Shown: one piece after another, positions 7,149 through 14,365 of the stretch
How positions within the stretch are numbered: the stretch's first letter is position 1
How the letters are laid out: each line of letters begins with the position of its first letter
NCBI GenBank assembly: GCA_944387865.1
Contig: CALXGN010000011.1
Span: forward strand, 1-64,000
Reading direction: 5' to 3'
Origin: Scatomorpha stercorigallinarum
GTDB lineage: Bacteria; Bacillota; Clostridia; Oscillospirales; Oscillospiraceae
DNA: 64,000 nt
The notes under the pieces: generated by a model
What the model was told of the DNA's origin: nothing
What the model saw: the letters and a program-made list of their open reading frames with translations, nothing else
The model's database searches: none
Made by a program: the position numbers and the translations under genes

Positions 7149-8258
7149 CTATGGCTGCAATAGTATGACGCCGCGGGCGGTGGGGGTGGGATATCCGTAC
7201 TTGGCCACAACGGAGAGGGCCTGGGCGGCGTCGGCGGCGGTCATGGGCTCGTCCGGGCAGATATTCAGGCCGCTTTTATAGTCCAGCCACAGGCAGTTCC
7301 AGGCATAGGCGAGGTAAGCTGCGGCCCAGTGCTCGCTGCCGCAGTCGTCGGGGGCTAACGCGTCGCCATACGACACCGGGGAAGGCTGGAACGACAACCG
7401 GTGCAGCAGCGTTACGAACTCGGCGCGGGTGACCGGCTCATCCGGGCGGAACAGCCCGCCGCCGAGCTCGTCACCTTCGCGGGAATAGAGCGTGAGCAGG
7501 CCGTAGCTGTCCAGGTAAGCGATGGCCTGGGCCGCTTCGCTGCCGGGGTCAACATCCGTATAGCGCAGCGGATACGCCTGGCCTTTGTTTGCGGCCGTCA
7601 AGAGCCCGAAAGCCAGCTGCGCGGCCTCCGCGCGCGTCAGGGTGGCCTCGCCGAGCGCTTCCAGTTCCTCTGCGGCCGCTGAGGCGGCCTCGCTGTCCAG
7701 GCAGGGGACGGAAGACGGCCCGTCAACGGCAATGCTCCCGGCGAGCGCCGCGCCGGCGGCTTCGCAGGTCTCCATGTAGTCGTCGAACAGCGGGTCCTCC
7801 GGCCAGATCTCCGAGCCGCCTATCGGCCCTATCCTGATAATGACGCAGTCCTCGCCCATGGCCTTTATGCTGATGGAAGCAGAATAGTCGTGATACCAGT
7901 TTCGCGGGGAAAAGAAGTCTTCGCGGGGAGAAACGGCCGCGACGTAGAACATGGTAATGGGCTCCCTGCCGCCGGGGGCATAGGAAAACGAAAGGCTGTC
8001 GCCGTCCGGGTCAAAGTAACTGATGCCGGGGGACACAGATACTTTGCCCGCCAGCTCCGCCGGCAGGGAGAAGGAAAAGCCGGGCCCGTCAAAGCGGACA
8101 TCGCCCGCCGCGGGCGCCGGCGTTGGCGTGGGCGCGGGCGTTGGCGATGGCGTCTCCGCCACGATTGGCGTCTGCGCAGGCCCCTCTCCCGCCCCCGGCG
8201 CGCCGCAGGCGGAGAGGAGGACAGCAAATGATAAAAATAGAAAAATTAGCTTTCTCAT
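7149..8258 (-). CDS. SLH-domain lipoprotein type B', unit 2
   Basis: 369 aa from MRKLIFLFLSFAVLLSAC. Lipobox LSAC|GAPGAGEGP and a PTPAPTPTPAP linker lead into a domain homologous to the one at 2807 (SYFDPDGDSLSF, FFSPRNWYHDY, IGPIGG), then SLH repeats (LTRAEAAQLAFGLL, YTDVDPGSEAAQAIAYLDSYG, LFRPDEPVTRAEF, GSEHWAAAYLAY, ICPDEPMTAADAA). It is convergent with the CHAP-like gene at 6185, as in unit 1. Its upstream region lacks the TTTACA/palindrome block found before the other three lipoproteins, so the array ends here. Confidence 0.82.
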   Translation of the reverse strand: MRKLIFLFLSFAVLLSACGAPGAGEGPAQTPIVAETPSPTPAPTPTPAPAAGDVRFDGPGFSFSLPAELAGKVSVSPGISYFDPDGDSLSFSYAPGGREPITMFYVAAVSPREDFFSPRNWYHDYSASISIKAMGEDCVIIRIGPIGGSEIWPEDPLFDDYMETCEAAGAALAGSIAVDGPSSVPCLDSEAASAAAEELEALGEATLTRAEAAQLAFGLLTAANKGQAYPLRYTDVDPGSEAAQAIAYLDSYGLLTLYSREGDELGGGLFRPDEPVTRAEFVTLLHRLSFQPSPVSYGDALAPDDCGSEHWAAAYLAYAWNCLWLDYKSGLNICPDEPMTAADAAQALSVVAKYGYPTPTARGVILLQP

Positions 8259-8511
8259 GATATCGCTCCTGCTTGACCCAGATGATTTGCCCCACAGCTC
8301 AGCCGGCGCAGGGGACGGCCGCTATTTTTGAGACGAAAAACAGGACACGCTGTTCCTCAAAAGTGATCACATATCGGCTTGCCGCAGATGATGCGCATAA
8401 CGTTCAGGCTCACGCCATCTGCCGTGAGCCTGAACGCCGCGCGCTTTTCGTGGGCGCACTGTTTTTTTACCTGACTTTGCGGCTGCCCGGGGCCCGGCCA
8501 TTACAAAACTG
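8259..8511. other. Intergenic end of the array with a perfect inverted repeat
   Basis: 253 bases without a gene. It holds the SD for the lipoprotein at 7149 and an inverted repeat with 14-bp perfect arms (CGTTCAGGCTCACG at 8401-8414, CGTGAGCCTGAACG at 8423-8436) around an 8-base loop. Only a short T-tract follows on the + strand, so it may be a terminator or a repeat-element hairpin. Confidence 0.6.
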
Positions 8512-9606
8512 TCAATAGCCGTATTCGTAGTAGCTCCTCACTTCCTGCCCGTTTATTATCCGGGAGAATTCCGCGAGGAAGTTTGTCCCTCCCAATGGGT
8601 AGAAGCTGACAGCTACGGAGCGGCCCGTGTTTTCTATTTCTTCAGGCAGCGGGACCCGTGCGGCCTCAAGATCCGGAACACTTGCCGAATACGGTGCGAA
8701 ATGAGAGTCCACAAACAAACATGTGTCTTTGCCTCCGCCGGCAAGCCGGTACAAAGGATTCGTGGTCGTACTTATAGTACATTCACCGCTGACAAGCTCG
8801 ATCGCCGCTGCTCCATAAACTGTGTGGGTGTCGACATCCATTGCTGTCCCGTATATGGCGTAGTTTTCAGCTATCGTATAAGAGGTCAGCTTGCCATCCA
8901 ACGGCTGCGAATAAAGGACGCCGTCCATATCACCGACCACGGCGTCGACCTCACCCTTGAAGTCATATGCGGCAAAGCAGTAGTGTTCTCCATATGACTT
9001 GACGTAAAGATCGGCGAGTGTCCGGCTTCCGTTCTCTTCGTATATGCTTTCAATTCCGCTGTTCGTTATCCTGTTGATGCCAAAGTTGTTTGAGCAATAG
9101 GAGCCTTCCCACAAATAAAATGGGGTATCTTGCAGCATGAACAACATTGGCACTCTGTCAAATGATGTTTCTTCTGCCCCTTTGTCCAGTATGCATTTGC
9201 CGTTATCAGTTTGAAAAACCAGCGACCAGCTCGCAGAATAAGAATCTCCGATGTAATCAACGTAAAGTATGCCGTCTTGATATGGCGCCGCAGCATATAT
9301 GTAAGCCGCGGTATTGACTTCATATGTGGCGATGACCGCTTCTGCCTTCAGATCATATACGATCAGCTTGTCCGTACTGTAACTTGGCCCCACTGAAGAG
9401 CCTGAAGCATGAGGGCCAACGGCAAATATGGCGGTGTCGCTTTTCTGCCAGCACAGCCACATATTATCAGACGGCTCGAGCGGAAGATCTATGTCTATTT
9501 CCCGGTATCCGCTGGCGCCTTTACCGCAACCGGACATAATGATAACTATTATGAGGGCGCAGATTGCGGACGGCAGGAACCGCTTACGGCTGCGATCGCA
9601 ATTCAT
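8512..9606 (-). CDS. Lipoprotein of unknown function, coupled to the C39-like peptidase
   Basis: 364 aa starting at MNCDRSRKRFLPSA. The start overlaps the stop of the gene at 9603-10241 (ATGA), so translation is probably coupled. The N-terminus has a hydrophobic stretch and lipobox IMSGC. The remaining sequence is rich in aromatic and beta-type segments (LIVYDLKAEAVIATYEV, QDGILYVDYIGDSY, GDMDGVLYSQPLDGKL), which could suggest a beta-propeller-like sensor, but no family is recognised. Third gene of a minus-strand run with the secreted protein at 10337 and the C39-like peptidase. Confidence 0.72.
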   Translation of the reverse strand: MNCDRSRKRFLPSAICALIIVIIMSGCGKGASGYREIDIDLPLEPSDNMWLCWQKSDTAIFAVGPHASGSSVGPSYSTDKLIVYDLKAEAVIATYEVNTAAYIYAAAPYQDGILYVDYIGDSYSASWSLVFQTDNGKCILDKGAEETSFDRVPMLFMLQDTPFYLWEGSYCSNNFGINRITNSGIESIYEENGSRTLADLYVKSYGEHYCFAAYDFKGEVDAVVGDMDGVLYSQPLDGKLTSYTIAENYAIYGTAMDVDTHTVYGAAAIELVSGECTISTTTNPLYRLAGGGKDTCLFVDSHFAPYSASVPDLEAARVPLPEEIENTGRSVAVSFYPLGGTNFLAEFSRIINGQEVRSYYEYGY

Positions 9607-10241
9607 TTTCTGCTGATCCAAAAATACCCGGCATTTCCGTCGAGCGCATCTTGCATTTCTGACATCGTGCAATCGAAGCTCCCATAATACGCACTTTGAT
9701 TATTAGGGTCGTTTATATAGACTTCTTGAATGCCTCCACTTCCGCTGCCTCCCTGCGCCCATTTATGACCATAAACAACAACATAATGCCTTGAAGAATG
9801 ACCGTTGTAGTATGGTAAATACCGCGTTTCAACGTTACATATTACTGGGTTTCCATTATTGATACTAAGGGGAATCAGGCCGGCAATATTATCCCCACCG
9901 TATGTCCTGCACTCTTCATAATAACCGCTTCCCAGATATTTATTTAGGCACGGAAGGACTTTATCTACATTTGTTCCTCCTCCGCCAAAACACCCTAGGT
10001 CACTTGCCAGATCATCCTGCTCAACATAATCTGACAAATAGTTTACTACCATCTGCACTGACGCTGGTCCGCAATAATAACCAGTTTCTTGCTGAAACAG
10101 GGTTACTGGGAGAGTGATTATCTCGCCGCCTTTAGGCGATACTGCTTTATCAAGGTGTATTGCGGCATTTCCCGCAAATACGGATGTCGATAACAGCGTT
10201 AATGATATCACTATTACAATAAGCCGCTTGATTTTACTCAT
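9603..10241 (-). CDS. Secreted C39-like (papain-fold) cysteine peptidase
   Basis: 212 aa with a strong SD (AAGGAGGT) and a signal peptide ending near VFA (residue 23). The papain-like catalytic set is visible: Cys57 in QETGYYCGPAS, His152 in SSRHYVVVYG and Asp178 in YINDPN. Peptidases of this type (Peptidase_C39_2) resemble the leader-cleaving domain of bacteriocin exporters but here form a stand-alone secreted enzyme of unknown substrate. It lies between a small secreted beta-rich protein and a lipoprotein, which could be substrate and inhibitor or immunity partners. That pairing is inference. Confidence 0.8.
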   Translation of the reverse strand: MSKIKRLIVIVISLTLLSTSVFAGNAAIHLDKAVSPKGGEIITLPVTLFQQETGYYCGPASVQMVVNYLSDYVEQDDLASDLGCFGGGGTNVDKVLPCLNKYLGSGYYEECRTYGGDNIAGLIPLSINNGNPVICNVETRYLPYYNGHSSRHYVVVYGHKWAQGGSGSGGIQEVYINDPNNQSAYYGSFDCTMSEMQDALDGNAGYFWISRK

Positions 10242-10336
10242 TGCGTACCTCCTTCCTATGCTTAGATGTTTCTTCTTCGCACTTTTTGACTAGAGCCAGA
10301 TTCATAATGAGATTAGGCAAAGATAAATAAAGGAGC

Positions 10337-10756
10337 TCATGCCGAGGTGATCGATGTCTGGTGCTCAACGACATCGCTTCCTTCACTGTTGGACGCATAG
10401 TAGTATACAATCGCGTAGTAATCCCTGCCGGCATCAACAGGGTATGTCACAGAGCCGTCATAAAAGCTGCGTCTTGCACCCATCAGATATGCGTATCCCC
10501 AGTCGGTGTTGCGTATGATGGCGACACGATCGCCGGTGGAATCATAGATCTCGATTTTTTGGACGCCGATCTTGTCCATTATACCGGTGCCAATAACATA
10601 AAAGTCTATACGTACCTTTCCGCTGCTTGGGCTTGATATAGTAGTTGTTGTAGCACTTATGTATTCGCTCGCTCTTGCAAAAGCCGGGACGGCAAATATG
10701 CTCAGGCATATAACCAAAGAAAGCATGAGTGCCATGTATTGATACTTCCTATTCAT
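10337..10756 (-). CDS. Small secreted beta-rich protein
   Basis: 139 aa from MNRKYQYMALMLSLVICLSI with GGAGGG upstream. It has a clear signal peptide with cleavage near AFA. The mature part is short and beta-rich (KVRIDFYVIGTGIMDKIGV, KIEIYDSTGDRVAIIR, GSVTYPVDAGRDYYAIVYYYA), resembling the secreted Firmicutes family I recall as DUF6147, though this was not checked. It is upstream of the C39-like peptidase on the same strand (95-base gap), so co-expression is likely. Confidence 0.7.
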   Translation of the reverse strand: MNRKYQYMALMLSLVICLSIFAVPAFARASEYISATTTTISSPSSGKVRIDFYVIGTGIMDKIGVQKIEIYDSTGDRVAIIRNTDWGYAYLMGARRSFYDGSVTYPVDAGRDYYAIVYYYASNSEGSDVVEHQTSITSA

Positions 10757-10776
10757 AGCAATTATTCCCTCCGAAT

Positions 10777-11658
10777 TCAAATCGAGTACAGCATCTTTAT
10801 CAGCTCGTCGTGCGCCGGGGCGTTTACGATGCTGCATTCAGTGTTGCCGATGACCCAGGCGGCGCTGAAGCTACCTGCATTTTGCATAACATAATAGGTG
10901 ACGCCGTCTATCTCGTATACCTCCGGGGCGGCATCGTTCTTTTGATAGAGCGTGGAAAACTGCCCATCAAGAATTTGAACATAACTGAGGATCAAAGCAT
11001 TTTCGCCGCTTTGCAAAGCACAGGTAAAATGGTTGCTTGTGGGATACTCTGTTGCGGAGAGCTCTGCCAGCCCGTAGCCCTCCGGCACGTATGAAGGGAT
11101 GATGTTGTCCGTGATGCCGGCGGCCAGCAGATGCTCACGCAGCCCGGCGAATTCCTCCGGCAGTTCTGTTGTGGCAAGTCCGCCGTCTCCGGCGGCGGGG
11201 GCACTTGCCGCTTCAAAGTTAAAAGTCTCCTTTGTCCAGTTCGCTATCGCCCCGAAAACATCAAAGCCAAAGGCATAAGCTGTGAGCGAACAGGCGAAAA
11301 GGACGGCTACGGTCGCAGCAACGACCATCATAGTGCGGAAATGCCGTCTTCCGTGCGTCCGCTGCGGAGCACAGTCCCCGGCGTTGCCGCCTTCATCATA
11401 AAGGGAAAGCTCGGAAGCGCAGGGCAGGTAATCCTCCTCAAATGAAGCCCAGGCGCGCTCCACATCCGGGGCATCTTCCGGCTGCCGGCGTCTCTCCCTT
11501 TCCGCTAACTCCTCCATGATCGCCAGTATCGTATTTATGTTGGGCGTTTCAGTATTTGGCAGCTCAGAATGACGCCTGAGTATGGATCTCAGTTCTTCCG
11601 TGCTGAAGTTATCCAGCCAGCCGGACGAAGCCATAGGCTGCCTGTCATTAGCCGACAT
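10777..11658 (-). CDS. Membrane anti-sigma-like protein, DUF4367-type
   Basis: 293 aa; GGAGGTG upstream. The N-terminal cytoplasmic segment (about 1-105) is acidic and helical, followed by one membrane span (MMVVAATVAVLFACSLTAYA, about 110-130). The extracellular part contains IPSYVPEGYGLAELS and ALILSYVQILDG, typical of DUF4367 domains in Firmicutes anti-sigma regulators. It lies directly downstream of the ECF sigma gene (57-base gap), the usual order for a sigma/anti-sigma pair. Likely role: sequesters the sigma factor and releases it on an envelope signal (inference from family and position). Confidence 0.75.
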   Translation of the reverse strand: MSANDRQPMASSGWLDNFSTEELRSILRRHSELPNTETPNINTILAIMEELAERERRRQPEDAPDVERAWASFEEDYLPCASELSLYDEGGNAGDCAPQRTHGRRHFRTMMVVAATVAVLFACSLTAYAFGFDVFGAIANWTKETFNFEAASAPAAGDGGLATTELPEEFAGLREHLLAAGITDNIIPSYVPEGYGLAELSATEYPTSNHFTCALQSGENALILSYVQILDGQFSTLYQKNDAAPEVYEIDGVTYYVMQNAGSFSAAWVIGNTECSIVNAPAHDELIKMLYSI

Positions 11659-11715
11659 CTCAGCACCTCCTCACTCTATATATGTACGCAAGTCCGCATT
11701 TTGGGACAGCCGGTC

Positions 11716-12207
11716 TTAAAGATTTTCGATGATTTTTCGCATTTTCTTTTTCAAACGCTGTATGCGTTTTCGGCAAGCATCCACACTGATGCCAAAATGC
11801 TTTGCGATTTCCAGCATACTGCATCCATCTATGGCCGCCATGCGCAGTAATTCGTATTCCTCCGGCGGCAGCAGGTCGGAATACATCAGCAGGGAATGCT
11901 CCTTGTATTCTCCGGCACACGCGGCGTCAATGTTGGCGGAGATGACATCCACGAAGAGGGCGGCCATGCGCGAGCGGCTGCGCCGGATATTGGAAATAAC
12001 ATGTTTGAGCGTGTTTGCCAGCCAGCCGGGCGGGTTTTTGCTTGACAAAAGCTCGCCAGGCTTCGCACAGGCAATGCGGAAAGTATCCTGCACTGCCTCC
12101 TCAGCCAGCGAGCGGTCTTCCAGCGCGTTCAGCGCATAGTAATACAGCGAATCGAACATGGACCTGTACAGGGCCTCTATGGCGTCGCGCTGCTCATGGT
12201 CGAGCAT
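11716..12207 (-). CDS. ECF-type RNA polymerase sigma factor
   Basis: 163 aa with GAGGTGG upstream. Region 2 is at about residues 10-75 (LYRSMFDSLYYYALNAL, AEEAVQDTFRIACAKPGEL, NPPGWLANTLKHVI). Region 4 is at about 110-160 (LLPPEEYELLRMAAIDG, SMLEIAKHFGISVDACRKR). It directs transcription of a small regulon and is probably held by the DUF4367 protein encoded next. The genes downstream (C39-like peptidase cluster) are plausible targets, but I did not find a shared promoter motif for it. Confidence 0.85.
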   Translation of the reverse strand: MLDHEQRDAIEALYRSMFDSLYYYALNALEDRSLAEEAVQDTFRIACAKPGELLSSKNPPGWLANTLKHVISNIRRSRSRMAALFVDVISANIDAACAGEYKEHSLLMYSDLLPPEEYELLRMAAIDGCSMLEIAKHFGISVDACRKRIQRLKKKMRKIIENL

Positions 12208-12219
12208 TTTGATCCACCT

Positions 12220-12576
12220 CTATTCTGTTCCCCCTTGCCCGGAGCCGGACTTGGCAAATTCTTTGACGCATATGCGCACGATCTGCTCAACAGCGATTAT
12301 AAACTCTTTTGGCCTTCCATTCAATAGGGCGGCTATATCCTGCATATAATCGTAATCATCTTCGGCGCTCATAAGGCGATCTACACTAACTTCAAGGATA
12401 TCAGATATATCCTTTATGACAAACAGGCTTATGCCCTTATTACCGCGCTCAATATTTGCGCAGAACGAAGTGCTGATCCCGGCCTTTTCCGCCAATTGCT
12501 CTTGAGTGAGGCCACGGAGCTTTCGGTGATTCCGTATGTTATTGCCAATGGTCCTCATAAGGGTCTGCTTGTCCAT
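12220..12576 (-). CDS. XRE-family HTH repressor
   Basis: 118 aa from MDKQTLMRTIGNNIRNHRK; this start sits in the usual place for the family, with GAAGG upstream. The HTH_3 domain spans residues 5-65 (LRGLTQEQLAEKAGISTSF, CANIERGNKGISL, ISDILEVSVDRLM). The C-terminal part (FIIAVEQIVRICVKEFAK) may dimerise. A 12-bp perfect inverted repeat lies immediately upstream and overlaps the probable promoter/SD zone, consistent with autorepression. It is divergent from the TcdR-like sigma gene, so it may also control that promoter region, as phage-type repressors do. Confidence 0.82.
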   Translation of the reverse strand: MDKQTLMRTIGNNIRNHRKLRGLTQEQLAEKAGISTSFCANIERGNKGISLFVIKDISDILEVSVDRLMSAEDDYDYMQDIAALLNGRPKEFIIAVEQIVRICVKEFAKSGSGQGGTE

Positions 12577-12584
12577 GCCTTCAT

Positions 12585-12618
12585 TTCCTTGTGGAATAAT
12601 AATATTTTCCACAAGGAA
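12585..12618. promoter_or_regulatory. 12-bp perfect inverted repeat upstream of XRE gene
   Basis: TTCCTTGTGGAA at 12585-12596 and TTCCACAAGGAA at 12607-12618, separated by 10 AT-rich bases. This is a classic dimeric repressor operator layout next to the XRE start at 12576. Confidence 0.6.
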
Positions 12619-12806
12619 CATTTTGAATAATCTGACAGGCACTAAAAATATTTTTAACAGAATATAAATTGAAATTCATAAAAATGATTCTCGCACTGTC
12701 CAGTTTTGACGTTTTTGAGACATATATTAGTTGAAACGGATACCGGTTTGCTTTTGCGCGTTAGCTTAATCTAAACGGAAAACTCTTACGCATTTGATCA
12801 GAGCGG

Positions 12807-12847
12807 TTTACGAAAGCGCAGAAAAACTCTCTTTCTCAGCTGAGAAA
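12807..12847 (+). promoter_or_regulatory. TTTACG-N16-CTCTTT promoter and 16-bp palindrome before the TcdR-like gene
   Basis: TTTACG at 12807-12812, 16 bases, CTCTTT at 12829-12834. A perfect 16-bp palindrome TTTCTCAGCTGAGAAA (12832-12847) overlaps the end of the -10-like element. The motif is identical to that of the unit 1 peptidase and the holin, which suggests autoregulation by the sigma factor encoded downstream. The palindrome is a candidate operator. Confidence 0.68.
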
Positions 12848-12858
12848 AGAGGGATAAT

Positions 12859-13386
12859 GTGCTTTCTGAACTATTACGTCAAGTACCAGACGCTGAAGCC
12901 GTTGAGGAACTGGTGCGTCGATTTGATAAATCACTCAGAAAATACGCACGTTATTTGCGTTATGAGGATGCTTATAATGATTTGCTGACCTTCTTTATAG
13001 AGCTGATACAAAGTGCGCCCCTCCGGGCAACACTCGATAAGGGCGACGGTGTTATAGTAAACTATATCGCCAAGTCTATAAAGGGGGAATACATAAAGCT
13101 GTCAAAATCCATCGATAGAAATATATTGCCGTTTTCCGACTTAAATGACGAGACGGCATACATGCTTGAGGCTCAAATGTCATATACCCAGGAATATGAT
13201 CTGGGGCAGTATTGGGCATCAGAGACTCTTACAAATACCGAGGAGATGGTGATAAGAATGATCTATGAACGTGGTTATTCTGTGCCATACACAGCAGAGC
13301 TGCTTGGAAAAACGAGACAGGCAATTAACCAGACAAAACTTAGGGCATTGAAGAAAATCAAAAAAGAAATGGAGAATAACATTTAA
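12859..13386 (+). CDS. Group-V (TcdR/UviA/BotR-like) sigma factor
   Basis: 175 aa, GTG start with GAGGG a few bases upstream. From memory, TcdR of C. difficile shares the same blocks in the same order: a KY/LSRxLxYE segment then DLLTFFIELIQ (here residues about 27-50), GVIVNYIAKSI (about 66-76) and a terminal RQAINQTKLRALKKIKKE helix pair (about 150-168). Length is close to TcdR. Such factors activate toxin or bacteriocin genes and their own promoter, using a TTTACA -35. The matching TTTACR-N16-CTCTTT motif lies just upstream of this gene and of the holin and peptidase genes, which strongly fits the assignment. Alternative: a general phage late-gene sigma-like factor. Confidence 0.78.
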   Translation: MLSELLRQVPDAEAVEELVRRFDKSLRKYARYLRYEDAYNDLLTFFIELIQSAPLRATLDKGDGVIVNYIAKSIKGEYIKLSKSIDRNILPFSDLNDETAYMLEAQMSYTQEYDLGQYWASETLTNTEEMVIRMIYERGYSVPYTAELLGKTRQAINQTKLRALKKIKKEMENNI

Positions 13387-13438
13387 TAAAATAAATCCAG
13401 CAGGAAGAGAGTGCCGGTATACAACAGGACGTGTTTTT

Positions 13439-13561
13439 GTGACGCTGATAATAGACAAAGTATGTGAGAATATATCTGCTGATGATAATTGCAGCCCTTG
13501 CTGCTGTGGCGTATTGGATCGGGAGGTAAAATGGAAGAAGTCGTACATGTGGATGAAGTAA
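13439..13561 (+). CDS. Possible 40-aa cysteine-rich peptide
   Basis: A GTG-initiated frame encodes a 40-aa peptide with NCSPCCCG near the middle. It overlaps the start of the gene at 13531 in another frame. There is no good SD, and another tiny frame (GTG at 13411, SD GGAAGAG) crosses the region. Reported only because of the Cys cluster and its place just after the sigma gene. Confidence 0.2.
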   Translation: MTLIIDKVCENISADDNCSPCCCGVLDREVKWKKSYMWMK

Positions 13562-13737
13562 CGCGCGATACAGATGAAATAACCAGCGTGTTAATGAATT
13601 TAGCTATAGTCGATAAGTACTGGGGTTTCTACTATGCCTGCGGGCCGGATCCGGAAAACATGGAGTATCTGCACCGATCCCACCCCAAAGGGCAGATATG
13701 GGGATACTGGAAGGACTATTATGTCCCCGTAACGTGA
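13531..13737 (+). CDS. Small hypothetical protein
   Basis: 68 aa starting MEEVVHVDEVTRDTDEITS, with a good SD (GGGAGGTAAA) directly before ATG 13531. The sequence is acidic and aromatic (YWGFYYACGPDPENM, GQIWGYWKDYYV), with no membrane segment and no family I recognise. It lies between the TcdR-like sigma gene and the HTH gene, on the same strand. Confidence 0.55.
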   Translation: MEEVVHVDEVTRDTDEITSVLMNLAIVDKYWGFYYACGPDPENMEYLHRSHPKGQIWGYWKDYYVPVT

Positions 13738-13827
13738 CCTGCCGGCCGGCTGCAAAGCAGGGACCATCCCATAAAAATGCCATTATGGCGCATTGGCCGC
13801 TGGCAGTGTTATGCCGCCAAATACCCC

Positions 13828-13869
13828 TGACCTCCTGTTTTGATTCTTGAAAATCAAAACAGGAGGTCA
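13828..13869 (+). promoter_or_regulatory. 18-bp perfect hairpin that buries the next gene's SD
   Basis: TGACCTCCTGTTTTGATT (13828-13845) and its exact complement (13852-13869) around a 6-base loop. The second arm contains AGGAGGT, the only SD of the gene starting at 13875. If transcribed from upstream, the hairpin should block translation; a transcript starting inside it would not. Confidence 0.65.
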
Positions 13870-13874
13870 TTTTA

Positions 13875-14282
13875 ATGCCATACAACTACGCCAGGGAAAA
13901 GCGAAAGTTCGACGCCGAGTGGAAGCGAAAGGCGTTATGGTACAGGAAAGAGGGCATGAGCGAGGAGGACATCGAGGCGATGTACCGTTTCGACCTCGCG
14001 CAGTTCAACCGAGACAGGGCATACGAGAGCCGCAGGCGTCCGTTGGAGACGGCCTGCGGCGCATATACGTGCAGCCAGGACTGCTTTGACTGGGTCGATC
14101 AAGTAGAGGATCCCTCTCTTTCTTGCAAACTGAAGAATTTGTCCGGCCAGGACATAGAATTGCTCACGTTGTACATAATGCAAGGCTTTTCTCAAACAGA
14201 TATAGCCCACATGCGCGGAGTGGGGCAGCCGGTCATTTCCCGACAGCTGGCCCGTATCTTCAGAGAATTGAGAAAAAAATGA
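13875..14282 (+). CDS. Sigma-region-4-like HTH protein
   Basis: 135 aa. The N-terminal half is charged (REKRKFDAEWKRKALWYR, EEDIEAMYRFDLAQFNRDR). The C-terminal half resembles sigma region 4 or a phage/ICE regulator HTH (LSGQDIELLTLYIMQGFSQT, IAHMRGVGQPVISRQLARIF). Proteins like this are common in clostridial mobile elements near recombinases. No region 2 is visible, so it is not a complete sigma factor. Its SD AGGAGGT is locked in a hairpin. Confidence 0.65.
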   Translation: MPYNYAREKRKFDAEWKRKALWYRKEGMSEEDIEAMYRFDLAQFNRDRAYESRRRPLETACGAYTCSQDCFDWVDQVEDPSLSCKLKNLSGQDIELLTLYIMQGFSQTDIAHMRGVGQPVISRQLARIFRELRKK

Positions 14283-14288
14283 TCGGTG

Positions 14289-14316
14289 TTTACGAAAATG
14301 TCGTCTGGCGCTCTTT
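14289..14316 (+). promoter_or_regulatory. TTTACG-N16-CTCTTT promoter before the holin gene
   Basis: TTTACG at 14289-14294, 16 bases, CTCTTT at 14311-14316, 50 bases before the holin start. It overlaps the last codons and downstream edge of the HTH gene ending at 14282 only marginally. Confidence 0.7.
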
Positions 14317-14365
14317 ATATAAACATGGAACGCTCAATGTGGAATAAGGAGGCATAGTCTGTGGA

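Noticed and set aside
9603..10241. C39 peptidase as part of a bacteriocin ABC exporter
   Set aside because: No ABC or membrane domain, and it has its own signal peptide.
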